From Croceivirga sp. (lineage in GTDB: Bacteria > Bacteroidota > Bacteroidia > Flavobacteriales > Flavobacteriaceae), in the NCBI GenBank assembly GCA_028284665.1, contig JANQRG010000019.1:62001-126000 (forward strand): a stretch of 64,000 nucleotides of DNA, read 5' to 3'. The translations under genes were made by a program, and so were the position numbers. Below are positions 50,028 to 61,345 of this stretch, piece after piece (the first letter of the stretch is position 1; each line of letters begins with the position of its first letter). The notes beneath the pieces are model-generated. The model saw only the letters and a program-made list of their open reading frames with translations, did no database searches and was not told the DNA's origin.

Positions 50028-51200
50028 ATGAAGCGAAAAACTCTCCTCCCTATTGTTTTATTACTGGTCACAGTAGTAGCTCTTCTATATCTAATTAACC
50101 CTCAAATTCTTAAGATTATTTGGTTCCAAAAACCGGGAGTCAAGACATACGAAAGTTTCCCACTACGGGAGATGCAGAAAAGTCCAAATCCTTTCGTTTT
50201 TCCCGAAAATAGGGTTGTCAAAAACAGCCTGGACTCAGTACTGGTAAAAAACTGGGAAGGAGAAATGATACCTTTTTCACACTACTTTGAAGCAGGCAAT
50301 CTATTGGCTTTCCTTGTCATTAAGAATGATACACTGGTATATGAAACGTATGGCCAGGGTTATGAGCGCAATACAATATCTAATACATTTTCGATAGGAA
50401 AATCAATGATCTCCATTGTAACCGGCAAAGCATTGGAGTTGGGGTTTATACAGAGTACAGAACAAAAAATAACAGATTTCTTGCCAGAATTCAAAGGAAA
50501 TCCGGATTTCAATGATATCCGAATCGAAGACCTTCTGAATATGAAATCAGGTTTTAAATTTAAACGCGCTGGGGATGGAATTGTCTCGGATCTATTCTGT
50601 GATGAAGCAAAATTCTATTATACCAGTAGTTTGAAAAAGGACCTTTTGAAGGTGAAATCGGATACCCTACCTGGCCAACGATGGAAATACAGCAATCTGG
50701 ACCCACTGATTCTGACCTGGATTATTGAAAAAGCTACCGGACGGTTTGTTTCGGATTTTTTTGAACAAGAAATATGGCATCCCATTGGAGCGGAGCACAA
50801 CGGGAGTTGGGGAATAGACCACAAAAATGGTCTTGAGAACTCCCCTAGCAGCTTTCAATGCTCAGCTATTGACCTGGCGAAAATCGGGAGGTTAATGTTG
50901 AAAAACGGTGCACGGGGATCTACCCAAATCCTATCACCCGATTGGATTGAAAAAAGCATAGCAATACAACCGGAAAACAGGGCCAACACTGCTAAAGGAA
51001 TGCAAAGAGCCACTCATCAGTACTATTGGTGGTTACCTCAAGAAGATTTTGAAGGTGATTTTTCTGCGGAAGGCTTGAGAGGACAAAGATTATATGTAGA
51101 CCCAAACAAAAATATAATTATCGTTCAATTCGCTAATGGTGGATATGGTGGTTACCCTTATAGAACTATTGCAAAGCACTTCGCAGAAAACCTTGATTAA
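50028..51200 (+). CDS. Serine hydrolase, class C beta-lactamase-related
   Basis: NTFSIGKSMISIVTGKALELGFIQ (SxxK), WKYSNLDPLILTWIIEKATG (YxN-like), C-terminal GLRGQRLYVDPNKNIIIVQFANG. Confidence 0.92.
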   Translation: MKRKTLLPIVLLLVTVVALLYLINPQILKIIWFQKPGVKTYESFPLREMQKSPNPFVFPENRVVKNSLDSVLVKNWEGEMIPFSHYFEAGNLLAFLVIKNDTLVYETYGQGYERNTISNTFSIGKSMISIVTGKALELGFIQSTEQKITDFLPEFKGNPDFNDIRIEDLLNMKSGFKFKRAGDGIVSDLFCDEAKFYYTSSLKKDLLKVKSDTLPGQRWKYSNLDPLILTWIIEKATGRFVSDFFEQEIWHPIGAEHNGSWGIDHKNGLENSPSSFQCSAIDLAKIGRLMLKNGARGSTQILSPDWIEKSIAIQPENRANTAKGMQRATHQYYWWLPQEDFEGDFSAEGLRGQRLYVDPNKNIIIVQFANGGYGGYPYRTIAKHFAENLD

Positions 51201-51427
51201 AACTGTCCGAAAAACTTTAATTTACAATTAAGCCCGGTAAGACCGGGTATGCTGCATACAGGCAACCGCTAAGTGCAATATAACGGACGAGAATTGTGGA
51301 AAACACCACCAATTAAGTCAGAAGAACAAGCACCCGGAGGTAGCTGATTTAGAAATCTGTGTAAGCAAAGAAGATCTATGGTCTTTAGTCGTTCTCCAGC
51401 AGAAAACGATCCTTCCCATTAAGCTTC

Positions 51428-54121
51428 TTAATTCACGGTATCTTTTTTCTTTTTATTCCCCAGCAACCCGCCTAAGATCCCCTTAGCGGCTTTTTTTACT
51501 GAGGTCTCATCAGTTGCTGAATCGGAAGCTACACTATCCTTTTGATTGCTACCTAGCAATCCGCCCAGCGCTTCGGTTATTCCTCCCTCCTTTTGGGTAT
51601 CGGTGGAGTCCTTTTCAGCATTCCCCAGCAAGCCCCCGATCAGGTTTTGTGCTTCATTTTTACCCTGGTTCAAGAGCTTTTGCTTTTGTATCTCCACCAG
51701 CTGACTCGTCAGGTCTTTTACCCCGGAACCGAGATCCGTACTTACTTTAGGGCTGGTATAGTTGCCACCAATGCTGGCCGTCACCGGGATAGTAAGATCC
51801 TCCAGACTTTCGTCATCTATTTTGGCAATAAGACTGTTCACCTCATTCCCAAGGTATTTCGCTGGGACATCCAGGGTAGCCTGGTATTGCAATTGCTTGT
51901 CAAACGTATGACTCCCGGAAACATTCACCGCAATGTCCTCATACCGCAGCGCAAAGGGTTTTACCGCCACTTTTCCACCTTCGAAGGATAACGCTGTTTT
52001 CAGGTCGTTCAGGTCCAGTTTTTCCATGTCTATAAACCGAAACTGGCTGTCCAATGCTGAAAGCAAAGGTGCATTCTTTGTCTCCACCTGGGCCGAAAGC
52101 AATTGTGCCAGTACGTCCCCGGAAAGCGTGGCCAGATTAGGGGTCATATCGTCCTTCAAATTCCCGGAAAGTTGAATTTCGGTATTCAATCGGCCTTCCA
52201 GCGCATTGGCCAGGGGCGCCACTACTTTAAACAGGTCCAGCGCCTGAAAGGATTCGCTGATCTTTATGGCATCCAGACCAAGGGCCATGTCAAAGGTAGG
52301 GATAGCCCCTTTTGTAGAAACCTTTCCATTAAGCTCCACCTTACCATCAAAAAGTGCAGCGGTCAGATTTTCCAAATAGGCAGTTTCGTCCTGTATCCTC
52401 AACTGTCCCGTTACCTCCTTTAATTCCAGATTATCATACAACACGGTATTGGCATTGGCCGCAATGGTGCAATTCAAAAAGGAAGGGATCTTGAGCTGCT
52501 CTTCACCCTCCGACGTTGGTTCCCCGGAAGTTTCCCCACCCTCTTCTTCTACCATAAAATCATTCACGGCCAGGGTGTTGGATTGCAGTGAAAAATTCCC
52601 TTCGATATCCTCACTGTTAAATAGATATCCCAAGAGGTTGTCTATAGTCCCTTTGGCCTTAAAATCCGTTTGCCCCGTTTTCCCTTCAAAGGCATCCACG
52701 CTTACCGTTTGTGGGCTAAACGTAACTGCCGCAGCATCAATAGCCACCGGGTTTTTTAGTTCGGAAGAGGTATACGTAAAGTCGGTTACGCTGGCGGAAC
52801 CACTGGTTTGCGTCTTTTCATATTGATGTTTTTCCACCGCTTCCATAGTAAAGGCTGTGGTGATATCGGCCTTTAGTAGTCCGGAAAGGTCATACCCCGC
52901 CGGAACCGGATACGCCTGCGCTATATTGGCCAGATTGATACGACCATCGGCACGCAGATTAACATTGGGATTGCCCAGAAGTTCCCGGATCCTCGCATTG
53001 AGGTTAAACCGATCCTCATCGATTTGAAAGCTTAGACGGTTGATATTGACATAGGTGTCTTCGACACTACCTGTTTCATTATTAATTTCCGTATCAATAA
53101 ATACATTACGGACGGCCTTTGGTAACTCCGGGTATTTAAAAGAAGCATTTTCGGATTTCAGGGTGATCCCAAAGGTGGGAATGTGTTCATCATCCACAAT
53201 ACCTTTTAGCTGTCCATTTACCTCAAAATTCCCTGTGGTTTGTACATTTTCAATATTTTTGGAATAGGCTTCGGGGATCACCGCCAAAAAATTCTTGAAG
53301 TCAGAAGATGGGGTAGTAAAGGTTATATCCACCTCCTGGTTGCTCTCGTTCACTTGTACAAAACCGTCAAACACCAGCGGTAATTGATTGATCAATGCTT
53401 GATTTTCAAGAAAGGAATATTTGTTTTCCTTTAGATCTATACCAATCAGAGCGTCTAGGGCGATTGTGTTGTTATTGAGATATTGGGTACTGTCCATAGC
53501 AAAGGACACCAAAGCATCTGTTTTGGTTTGCAACTCCGATGCTTCCAGAGAGAGATCGCCACTCCCGGAATGGTGCATATCCGTAATTTCGAGATGCATG
53601 CCACTGGCAAAGTCATCATAGATCACCCGGGCATTGGTCAGGGCATACTCCTGGAGGTCCAGGGTAAATCCGGAGGAAGCTTCAGTTTCGGTTTGCTCGA
53701 CCTCCTCCCCTTCGGTTTCCAGGGCAATGTCGTAATTGGCATTCTCCAGGGTATCCACTTTAATATGCAGTAAAGCACCATCCAGGGTCAATTTTTTGAT
53801 CCCAATAGGATCTGATGCACTTTTAAAGAGTTCGTTAATGGAGAGTTCCAAAGCAATGTCTTTTGCTGCAAACAAGGTGTCCCCTTCAAAGGGCGCTTTG
53901 TTTACCAGGGAGACCTGTTGTAGATTCAAGAAGGCATTGGGGAAACTCTTGATCAAGCTAAGGTTCGCCGACTCAAAGTCGAGTGTAGCATTGATATTCT
54001 GATTGACCTTATTCTTAATAAGGGTCGCAATCTTTCCTTCCAGGAAAAAGGGCAGGGCAATCAACAATCCAATAATGACAACCAAAGTAATTCCTGTAAT
54101 CCGTAGGAGCTTTTTTTTCAT
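51428..54121 (-). CDS. AsmA-family protein
   Basis: 897 aa; N-terminal TM then FLEGKIATLIKNKVNQNINATLDFESANLSLIKSFPNAFLNLQQVSLVNKAPFEGDTLF. Confidence 0.88.
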   Translation of the reverse strand: MKKKLLRITGITLVVIIGLLIALPFFLEGKIATLIKNKVNQNINATLDFESANLSLIKSFPNAFLNLQQVSLVNKAPFEGDTLFAAKDIALELSINELFKSASDPIGIKKLTLDGALLHIKVDTLENANYDIALETEGEEVEQTETEASSGFTLDLQEYALTNARVIYDDFASGMHLEITDMHHSGSGDLSLEASELQTKTDALVSFAMDSTQYLNNNTIALDALIGIDLKENKYSFLENQALINQLPLVFDGFVQVNESNQEVDITFTTPSSDFKNFLAVIPEAYSKNIENVQTTGNFEVNGQLKGIVDDEHIPTFGITLKSENASFKYPELPKAVRNVFIDTEINNETGSVEDTYVNINRLSFQIDEDRFNLNARIRELLGNPNVNLRADGRINLANIAQAYPVPAGYDLSGLLKADITTAFTMEAVEKHQYEKTQTSGSASVTDFTYTSSELKNPVAIDAAAVTFSPQTVSVDAFEGKTGQTDFKAKGTIDNLLGYLFNSEDIEGNFSLQSNTLAVNDFMVEEEGGETSGEPTSEGEEQLKIPSFLNCTIAANANTVLYDNLELKEVTGQLRIQDETAYLENLTAALFDGKVELNGKVSTKGAIPTFDMALGLDAIKISESFQALDLFKVVAPLANALEGRLNTEIQLSGNLKDDMTPNLATLSGDVLAQLLSAQVETKNAPLLSALDSQFRFIDMEKLDLNDLKTALSFEGGKVAVKPFALRYEDIAVNVSGSHTFDKQLQYQATLDVPAKYLGNEVNSLIAKIDDESLEDLTIPVTASIGGNYTSPKVSTDLGSGVKDLTSQLVEIQKQKLLNQGKNEAQNLIGGLLGNAEKDSTDTQKEGGITEALGGLLGSNQKDSVASDSATDETSVKKAAKGILGGLLGNKKKKDTVN

Positions 54122-54156
54122 GGCGGGGAATTTTTAGCAAAATAAATAGGGAAGCT

Positions 54157-54864
54157 TCAATCTAACGTAATTTCCTCTCCTATTTTTAGGTTAAATCTTT
54201 TACGTAGTATATATACGAAAAAATAGAGCAAAGGGGTGTCGAGCAAAGCGATAAAAACCTTAAAAAGAAATCCGCTGATCACAAGACCGTTAAATTTCTC
54301 CCAGGGCAATACCCCAAAAAGGCATAAGAGCCCTACCACGGTAAAGGTATCCACAAACTGGGAGGAAAAGGTGGAAAAGTTGTTTCGCAGCCACAGGTAT
54401 TTGCCTTTGGTGAGTCCTTTCCAAAAATGGTAGATCGAGATATCGATGTATTGGGCGGCCAGATAAGCCAGCATGGAGGCCAATACCCCTAATGGTGACA
54501 AGCCGAAGACTTCCAAAAAGGTAGCATCGCCAATAGGCGAAGAGGGAATGGCAGGAACCGCGTTGGCAAGAAAAATGATCCCCATGGAAAAAAAGGAGGC
54601 AAAAATTCCGGCGGTAACCACTTGATTGGCCTTCTTTTTTCCAAAAATCTCGGAAATCAGATCGGTGATCAGAAAGGTAATGGGATAGGGTAAGATGCCC
54701 ACAGAGATCTCAAACAATGGGGCGCCAAAGACAGTGACGTCCCCAAAGGGTTTCCAATAAAAAAACTTTTGAAAAATAAGATTGGAAACTACCAGGGAAG
54801 TGATGAACAAGGCACCAAGATACAGGTAGATCCTGAAGGCAGCCCTACGGTCTTTTGGTGTCAT
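54157..54864 (-). CDS. Queuosine precursor transporter (VUT/YhhQ family)
   Basis: Multi-TM; GILPYPITFLITDLISEIFGKKKANQVV, AQYIDISIYHFWKGLTKGKYLWLRNNFSTFSSQFVDT. Confidence 0.93.
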   Translation of the reverse strand: MTPKDRRAAFRIYLYLGALFITSLVVSNLIFQKFFYWKPFGDVTVFGAPLFEISVGILPYPITFLITDLISEIFGKKKANQVVTAGIFASFFSMGIIFLANAVPAIPSSPIGDATFLEVFGLSPLGVLASMLAYLAAQYIDISIYHFWKGLTKGKYLWLRNNFSTFSSQFVDTFTVVGLLCLFGVLPWEKFNGLVISGFLFKVFIALLDTPLLYFFVYILRKRFNLKIGEEITLD

Positions 54865-54868
54865 TACC

Positions 54869-56629
54869 CTATTTTATATTCAGATTATAGGGCATTCTGG
54901 CTTGAATACCACTTTGTTCGGTCATGCTTTTTAGTACTTTCAACTGCTCGTAGGTGGCTTCTCCCAGCTCTTTTTTAACCACCTCTTCTCCTATTTTCAG
55001 TTTTGTAGTACTCAAATTGTCCATAAAGCGTTCAAAGTTGGACTTGTATTTTGGATATTTTCGAATGCTGTAGGATGAAAGCCCGGCCAACTCAGCAGCA
55101 GCTTTAATGGCCGCATCCAAAGAACCTAGTTCATCGACAAGGCCAATTTCCTTAGCGGTTATTCCACTCCATACCCTTCCCTGAGCAATTTCGTTAACCG
55201 CTTCTACCGACATATCCCTGCCTTCAGCCACCCGCTCTAAAAAGGCCGTATAGGTATCGGCAATCCCTTCTTCCATTTGTTGCCGAAACGCATCGGACAT
55301 GGGTTCAAAGAAGGAATAATCCACTGCATTGGCATTCGTGCCCACCTGTTCCGCATTGATCCCGATTTCCCCAGCAAATTCGTTGATATTGGGAATAGTC
55401 CCAAAAACGCCTATAGAACCGGTAACCGTAGTGGGTTCGGCGTAAATCCTATCCGCAGCAACAGCCAGATAGTAGCCTCCGGAAGCGGCCACATTACCAA
55501 AAGAAACCACTACCGGTTTTTCCGCCTTGGTCAGCTTTACCTCCCGCCAGATAATGTCCGAAACCAAAGAACTTCCCCCTGGCGAATTGACACGGAGCAC
55601 TACGGCCTTGACATTTTCATTGTCACGTGCTTTTTTCAGTTCGCGCTGTAACATGCCTTGGCCTATGAATTCCCGGTCGCCTTCTCCGTACAATATTTCC
55701 CCCTGGGCATAAATCACGGCAATTCTGTCTTTCCCGCCAGGTGTGTTTTTTCCCTGGGCTACTTTGGCGTATTCCATGAGCGAGAGATAATTCAGTTTCG
55801 CATCAGCCTCCCAACCCATAGCCGTTTTTAGCTGTTCTTCATATTCATCCCAGTACAGCGTCCCATCCAAAAGGCCAGAAGCTACTGCCAGTTCCGGTGT
55901 CCGTGCACCCAGGGTATCTGCAATCCGATTCAGTTCTGTCACGGCAATGTCCCGAGATGTCCCAATATCTTTAAGGAGGACTTCCCAGATAGAGCTAAGC
56001 AAGGCTTTGATCTGTGTCCGATTTTCCTCGCTCATACTATCCGATAAAAACGGCTCTACTGCGCTTTTATATTTTCCATGCCGGATCACTTCCATCCGTA
56101 TTCCGGTCTTCTCCTGTAATTCCTTAAAGTACAATACTTCAGAGGCTAAGCCTTTGAAATCCATAAGCCCCTGAGGGTGCAGAAACACCTTATCCGCTAC
56201 ACTGGCCAAATAATAATCTTTTTGTGAAAAGAAATCTGAAAATGCATACACTAACTTCCCGGAAGCTTTAAACGCTGCCAGTGCTTCCCGCAGCTCCTGG
56301 GTTTGCGCCAGTCCGGTCCTTGAAAAGTTATTCTTAATGCTTATCCCCTTGATGCGGTCATCAGTTTGGGCCACCCGAATGCTATGTAAAATCTGATCCA
56401 ACCCCAGGCCTTCGTCAAATACGCCGACAAAGGGATCGTTCTCATCGGTGCCCAGGTAATCATATACGGGTTCATTAAGGCGCAATTCCAGGATAGTATC
56501 CTCCTTTACCGAAACCCCTTCCCCGGCACTCCCCACCAGCGTAATAAAAATAAAGAACATCACGAAGAATATCCCTAAAGCGATCAAGCTTCCTAAAATG
56601 GCTGCCAGAAGATTTCGCAAAAACGCCAT
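54869..56629 (-). CDS. sppA: Signal peptide peptidase SppA (67K type)
   Basis: VLRVNSPGGSSLVSDIIWREV, VVSFGNVAASGGYYLAVAADRIYAEPTTVTGSIGVFG. Confidence 0.96.
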   Translation of the reverse strand: MAFLRNLLAAILGSLIALGIFFVMFFIFITLVGSAGEGVSVKEDTILELRLNEPVYDYLGTDENDPFVGVFDEGLGLDQILHSIRVAQTDDRIKGISIKNNFSRTGLAQTQELREALAAFKASGKLVYAFSDFFSQKDYYLASVADKVFLHPQGLMDFKGLASEVLYFKELQEKTGIRMEVIRHGKYKSAVEPFLSDSMSEENRTQIKALLSSIWEVLLKDIGTSRDIAVTELNRIADTLGARTPELAVASGLLDGTLYWDEYEEQLKTAMGWEADAKLNYLSLMEYAKVAQGKNTPGGKDRIAVIYAQGEILYGEGDREFIGQGMLQRELKKARDNENVKAVVLRVNSPGGSSLVSDIIWREVKLTKAEKPVVVSFGNVAASGGYYLAVAADRIYAEPTTVTGSIGVFGTIPNINEFAGEIGINAEQVGTNANAVDYSFFEPMSDAFRQQMEEGIADTYTAFLERVAEGRDMSVEAVNEIAQGRVWSGITAKEIGLVDELGSLDAAIKAAAELAGLSSYSIRKYPKYKSNFERFMDNLSTTKLKIGEEVVKKELGEATYEQLKVLKSMTEQSGIQARMPYNLNIK

Positions 56630-56699
56630 ACGCTATCTTTTAATAAAGCCGCAAAGATAACTATTGTGCCTATCTTTTATTTACTTTGCGGGCCATATT

Positions 56700-57845
56700 A
56701 TGCGTGAAAAGACAACAGTATATCTCTCCCTGGGGAGTAATTTGGGCAACCGCTATGTACAGCTCCAGCAATCCCTTTTTGCCCTGGCCAGACGCCTGGG
56801 CCGGGTAACCCGGGTATCTGCCGTCTATGAAAATCCGGCGTCAGGGTTTCAGGGAGGCGACTTCCTCAATGCCTGTATAGCCCTGGAGACAGAGGCTTCC
56901 CCTTCCGAGGTATTGGCGACACTACTGGCCCTTGAACAACAAATGGGGAGGCAACGCAACGGATCGAAAAACTATGAATCCCGAACCATAGATATCGACT
57001 TGTTGTATTACGGGGAGGAGATCATCTCCACAGCGGAGCTGACCGTGCCTCACCCTAAACTTGCCGAACGGAACTTTGTGCTCAAACCCCTGGCGGATAT
57101 TGCCCCGCAATACTACCATCCTATACTCCAAAAGGATACCCGGAACCTGCTACAAGAGTCCAGGGACCCTCATCCTTTGACAAAAACCACCTTACGATTG
57201 TTTACCGATCGCCAGACCCTTTTTGACCAGCTCCATTTTATGGCTATTGAAGGTACGATCGGGGTAGGGAAAACCACCTTATCCAAGAAAATTGCCGCAG
57301 ATTTTAATGCCAAGCTGGTATTGGAACGCTTTGCAGACAACCCCTTTCTACCAAAGTTTTATGAGGACCAGAGCCGGTTTGCTTTCCCCCTGGAGATGTC
57401 CTTTCTTGCGGATCGCTACCAACAGTTCACCGAGGATACTTCCCAGTTTGATCTTTTCAAGAACTTTATGGTGAGCGATTATGATATTTTTAAATCGCTG
57501 ATCTTTGCCGGTATCACCTTACAGAAGGATGAATTTGAGCTTTATCGCAAGCTGTTCACGTTCATGTACAAAGAGGTGAAAAAGCCGGACATCTATGTCT
57601 ATCTCTACCAAAACACAGATCGTTTGCTCGAAAACATTCAAAGAAGGGGGCGGGCCTATGAGCAAAGTATTTCCAAGGGCTACCTGGATCAGATCAACAG
57701 GGGATATCTGGACTATATCAAAAGCCATCCCCAGCAAAACAGCTTGATCCTAAATCTGGAACATTTGGATTTTGTAGAGCACCCGTCGGACTATGAAACG
57801 GTGTTAAGCGCCATTGAAGTGAGGTTACTGGAAGTACTTTTTTAA
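56700..57845 (+). CDS. folK: Fusion: HPPK (FolK) N-terminal domain plus deoxynucleoside kinase C-terminal domain
   Basis: VYLSLGSNLGNRYVQLQ...NYESRTIDIDLLYYGEEII...VPHPKLAERNFVLKPLADIAP (HPPK) then FMAIEGTIGVGKTTLSKKIAADFNAKLVLERFADNPFLPKFYED...RRGRAYEQSI (dNK). Confidence 0.94.
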   Translation: MREKTTVYLSLGSNLGNRYVQLQQSLFALARRLGRVTRVSAVYENPASGFQGGDFLNACIALETEASPSEVLATLLALEQQMGRQRNGSKNYESRTIDIDLLYYGEEIISTAELTVPHPKLAERNFVLKPLADIAPQYYHPILQKDTRNLLQESRDPHPLTKTTLRLFTDRQTLFDQLHFMAIEGTIGVGKTTLSKKIAADFNAKLVLERFADNPFLPKFYEDQSRFAFPLEMSFLADRYQQFTEDTSQFDLFKNFMVSDYDIFKSLIFAGITLQKDEFELYRKLFTFMYKEVKKPDIYVYLYQNTDRLLENIQRRGRAYEQSISKGYLDQINRGYLDYIKSHPQQNSLILNLEHLDFVEHPSDYETVLSAIEVRLLEVLF

Positions 57846-57940
57846 GATAATTTTTAGGATTTATTTGGATATCACTAACAGTTTTATTTTCTTAGCACCC
57901 TGCTAAGTCAGAAACTAACTAACTCAAACTATATGTTTCA

Positions 57941-57970
57941 CCCCCAATTTTATTGGGGGTTTTTTCTTTT
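57941..57970 (+). terminator. Intrinsic terminator after folK-dNK
   Basis: CCCCCAAT ttt ATTGGGGG TTTTTTCTTTT. Confidence 0.93.
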
Positions 57971-58018
57971 CCAAGGTTTCTCCTTGGACCATTTTTGAGG
58001 TGCCGCAGCTACAAAAGG

Positions 58019-58555
58019 TTAGAAAACTTTCGGCAATTTGTTCCAGAAATCCCATACCGCTATCCCGGCACTTACAGCAATGTTTAGGGAGTGCTTGGTG
58101 CCAAATTGTGGGATCTCCACTACGGTATTGCAAGTTTGAACCACCTCATCGCTAACGCCTTTCACCTCATTTCCAAAAACCAGGGCATAGGTGGTCCCGG
58201 AAAGCGGTTGAAACTCATGGAGCGCAACCGCCTGGTCCGCTTGTTCCAGGGCTACTACTTCAATCCCTTGCTCTTGTAGGTCATTTATGGCGTCAAGTGT
58301 ATTTTTTTTGTAGGTCCAGGGTACGGTTTCAGTGGCGCCTAAAGCGGTCTTATGAATGTCCTTATGGGGCGGGGTAGCGGTAATGCCGCATAGGTAGATC
58401 TTGGCTACACGGAAAGCATCTGCCGTTCGGAATACCGATCCGATATTGTTTAGGCTTCGCACATTGTCCAGAACGATGACGAGCGGCGTTTTAACCGCCT
58501 TATGATAGCCTTCCACATCCAGGCGATCCAGTTCTGCATTGGCAAGTTTTCGCAT
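58019..58555 (-). CDS. TrmH/SpoU-family RNA 2'-O-methyltransferase
   Basis: LVIVLDNVRSLNNIGSVFRTADAFRVAKIYLCGITATPPHKDIHKTALGA, YALVFGNEVKGVSDEV, HSLNIAVSAGIAVWDFW. Confidence 0.95.
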   Translation of the reverse strand: MRKLANAELDRLDVEGYHKAVKTPLVIVLDNVRSLNNIGSVFRTADAFRVAKIYLCGITATPPHKDIHKTALGATETVPWTYKKNTLDAINDLQEQGIEVVALEQADQAVALHEFQPLSGTTYALVFGNEVKGVSDEVVQTCNTVVEIPQFGTKHSLNIAVSAGIAVWDFWNKLPKVF

Positions 58556-58644
58556 AAATTATCCACTTTTGGCCCGGAAATATCAACAAAATTCCGGGGA
58601 GCCGAAACCAATTCCTATTTTCGGTAAAATTAACAGAAAAGGAT

Positions 58645-61263
58645 TTGGCAGGCACTACATCAAAAAAGGTCACGCCCTTAATGCGGCAGTACAATGCGAT
58701 AAAAAGCAAGCATCCCGATGCCTTGTTGCTGTTTCGCGTGGGGGATTTTTATGAGACGTTTGGGGAAGATGCTGTAAAGGCTGCTAAAATATTGGATATT
58801 GTCCTTACCCAACGCAACAACGGCGGGGATCAGACGGCATTGGCCGGGTTTCCTCACCATTCCCTCAACACCTACCTGCCCAAACTGGTACGAGCGGGGG
58901 AACGCGTGGCTATCTGCGATCAGTTGGAAGATCCTAAACAAGCCAAAAGTATTGTAAAACGAGGGGTTACAGAACTGGTCACTCCCGGAGTTGCCTTGAA
59001 CGATGATATCCTGAGTTCCAAGACCAATAATTTTCTGGCCGCTCTTCATTTTGGGCACAAGAATTTGGGTATTGCCTTCTTGGACATTTCCACAGGGGAA
59101 TTTCTCACCGCAGAAGGGCATGAAGAACAACTGGACAAGTTACTTCAGAACTTTTCGCCGAGTGAGGTACTGGTTCCAAAAAACAAACGCAACGAATTCG
59201 GGGAACTGTTTGGTACGCATTACCACACCTTTTATCTCGAGGACTGGGTCTTCCAGGAAGATTACGCCAACGAATGCCTTACGGGTCACTTTAAAACGGC
59301 TTCACTTCAGGGTTTTGGGGTACAACATTTGGAGGCAGGCATCATTGCCTCCGGGGCCATACTGCATTACCTCTCCGAAACGCAACATCGACAACTGCGG
59401 CATATCACCCGATTGCAGCGGATCCCGGAAGAGGAATATGTATGGATGGACCGCTTTACCATTCGCAACCTGGAATTGTACCGAACACATTACACCGAGG
59501 CCGTCACCCTTCTGGATGTCATTGACCGTACCATTTCCCCTATGGGCGGCCGCTTACTAAAACGCTGGTTGGCCCTTCCCTTAAAATCGAAAGAAAAAAT
59601 AGTGCAGCGGCACGAGGTGGTCTCCTATTTTTACGAGCGAGAAGCACTTTTGGAACAGTTCCGGCACTGGATCAAACCAATGGGCGATCTGGAACGGCTA
59701 ATCTCCAAAGTAGCTACAGGAAAGATCAGTCCTCGCGCAGTGGTGCTTCTGAAAAACTCGCTGGAAGCCGTAGAGCCGCTTAAAGCATTGGCGGATGCGT
59801 CCGAAGCTATTGCCTTGCAAAAATTGAATGCACAACTTTCCCCTTGTATTCCCTTACAGGAACGGATAACCAACACCCTTCATGCAGAAGCCCCTGTTGT
59901 CATAGGAAAAGGGCCTACTATTGCCCCGGGCTATTCCGAGGAGTTGGATGACCTTCGGGAACTGGCCCATTCCAGCAAGGATTACCTGGATAAGATGCTG
60001 GCCCGTGAAACCGAGGCTACAGGGATCCCCTCCCTAAAGATCGCTTCCAACAATGTTTTCGGATATTATATTGAAGTACGCAATACGCATAAAGACAAGG
60101 TGCCGGAATCCTGGATACGGAAGCAAACCCTGGTGAATGCAGAACGGTATATTACGGAGGAGCTGAAGTCCTATGAAGCGAAGATACTGGGGGCGGAAGA
60201 GCGTATTTTGCAATTGGAGCAACAATTGTTTGAGCAATTGCTGGTTTGGATGCAGGAATACATTACCCCCATTCAACAAAATGCCCGAGTAATCGCGGAA
60301 TTGGATTGCCTTACCGGATTTGCCCAACTGGCACAAGAGAACAACTATGTGTGTCCCACAATGGAAGATTCTACCCAGTTGGTCATCACGGGAGGGCGCC
60401 ATCCGGTTATTGAGAAACAGCTCCCGTTGGGGGAGGCCTATGTTGCCAACGATGTTACCCTCAACCGGGAGGAGCAACAGCTCATCATGATCACCGGGCC
60501 CAATATGAGTGGTAAATCGGCCCTGCTGCGTCAAACCGCTTTGATCGTCTTGCTGGCGCAAATGGGAAGTTTTGTTCCGGCAGAAGGGGCCACCATCGGG
60601 ATAATCGATAAGATCTTTACCCGGGTAGGTGCCAGTGATAACATTTCCATGGGCGAGTCTACCTTTATGGTGGAGATGAACGAAACGGCCTCCATTTTGA
60701 ACAACCTTTCCGAGCGCAGTTTGGTCTTATTGGATGAAATTGGACGGGGCACGAGCACCTATGATGGTATTTCCATTGCCTGGGCTATCTCGGAATACCT
60801 GCACGAGCATCCTTCCCGGGCAAAAACGCTGTTTGCCACGCATTATCACGAGCTTAATGAAATGGCCGGCACTTTTGAACGGATCAAAAACTACAATGTC
60901 TCCATTAAAGAGTTGAAAGACAATGTCCTCTTTTTGCGAAAGTTGGTGCCGGGCGGCAGTGAACACAGTTTCGGGATCCACGTGGCCAAAATGGCCGGAA
61001 TTCCCAAACCTGTTATTCAGAAAGCGAATAAGATCCTGAAAAAGCTGGAAAAATCACATAGCAGCGAGGAAATGACCGGAAAATTGCAAACAGTACAAAA
61101 CGAAATGCAGCTCAGCTTTTTTAACCTGGACGATCCGCTTTTGGAAGAGATCAAGGAAGAGATCCTGCATTTAGACATTGATACGCTCACCCCGGTAGCG
61201 GCATTGATGAAATTAAATGAGATCAAACGCTTATTGACCAAAAAGAAGCGCGCCACTTCTTAG
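58645..61263 (+). CDS. mutS: DNA mismatch repair protein MutS (TTG start)
   Basis: [53 protein letters not shown] Walker [22 protein letters not shown]. Confidence 0.98.
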   Translation: MAGTTSKKVTPLMRQYNAIKSKHPDALLLFRVGDFYETFGEDAVKAAKILDIVLTQRNNGGDQTALAGFPHHSLNTYLPKLVRAGERVAICDQLEDPKQAKSIVKRGVTELVTPGVALNDDILSSKTNNFLAALHFGHKNLGIAFLDISTGEFLTAEGHEEQLDKLLQNFSPSEVLVPKNKRNEFGELFGTHYHTFYLEDWVFQEDYANECLTGHFKTASLQGFGVQHLEAGIIASGAILHYLSETQHRQLRHITRLQRIPEEEYVWMDRFTIRNLELYRTHYTEAVTLLDVIDRTISPMGGRLLKRWLALPLKSKEKIVQRHEVVSYFYEREALLEQFRHWIKPMGDLERLISKVATGKISPRAVVLLKNSLEAVEPLKALADASEAIALQKLNAQLSPCIPLQERITNTLHAEAPVVIGKGPTIAPGYSEELDDLRELAHSSKDYLDKMLARETEATGIPSLKIASNNVFGYYIEVRNTHKDKVPESWIRKQTLVNAERYITEELKSYEAKILGAEERILQLEQQLFEQLLVWMQEYITPIQQNARVIAELDCLTGFAQLAQENNYVCPTMEDSTQLVITGGRHPVIEKQLPLGEAYVANDVTLNREEQQLIMITGPNMSGKSALLRQTALIVLLAQMGSFVPAEGATIGIIDKIFTRVGASDNISMGESTFMVEMNETASILNNLSERSLVLLDEIGRGTSTYDGISIAWAISEYLHEHPSRAKTLFATHYHELNEMAGTFERIKNYNVSIKELKDNVLFLRKLVPGGSEHSFGIHVAKMAGIPKPVIQKANKILKKLEKSHSSEEMTGKLQTVQNEMQLSFFNLDDPLLEEIKEEILHLDIDTLTPVAALMKLNEIKRLLTKKKRATS

Positions 61264-61270
61264 CCCCTTT

Positions 61271-61345
61271 GGCATTCCAACACTCTTTTGTCATTCCAGC
61301 ACCCTTTTGTCATTCCCGCTCCCTTTTGTCATTCCTGCCCTTCGT
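61271..61345 (+). repeat. Four imperfect 19-bp tandem units merging into a REP-like hairpin
   Basis: CATTCCAACACTCTTTTGT / CATTCCAGCACCCTTTTGT / CATTCCCGCTCCCTTTTGT / CATTCCTGCCCTTCG. Confidence 0.85.

Noticed and set aside
51232-51290. CCGGTaagACCGGG hairpin and AACCGCTAAGTGCAATATAACGG as another attC-like boundary
   Set aside because: Terminator-like hairpin is clear, but no matching R''/L'' partner could be identified, so not counted with the other elements.
57971-57987. CCAAGG tttct CCTTGG hairpin near the TrmH gene
   Set aside because: Short 6-bp stem with no T-tract in the relevant orientation; insufficient support as a terminator.
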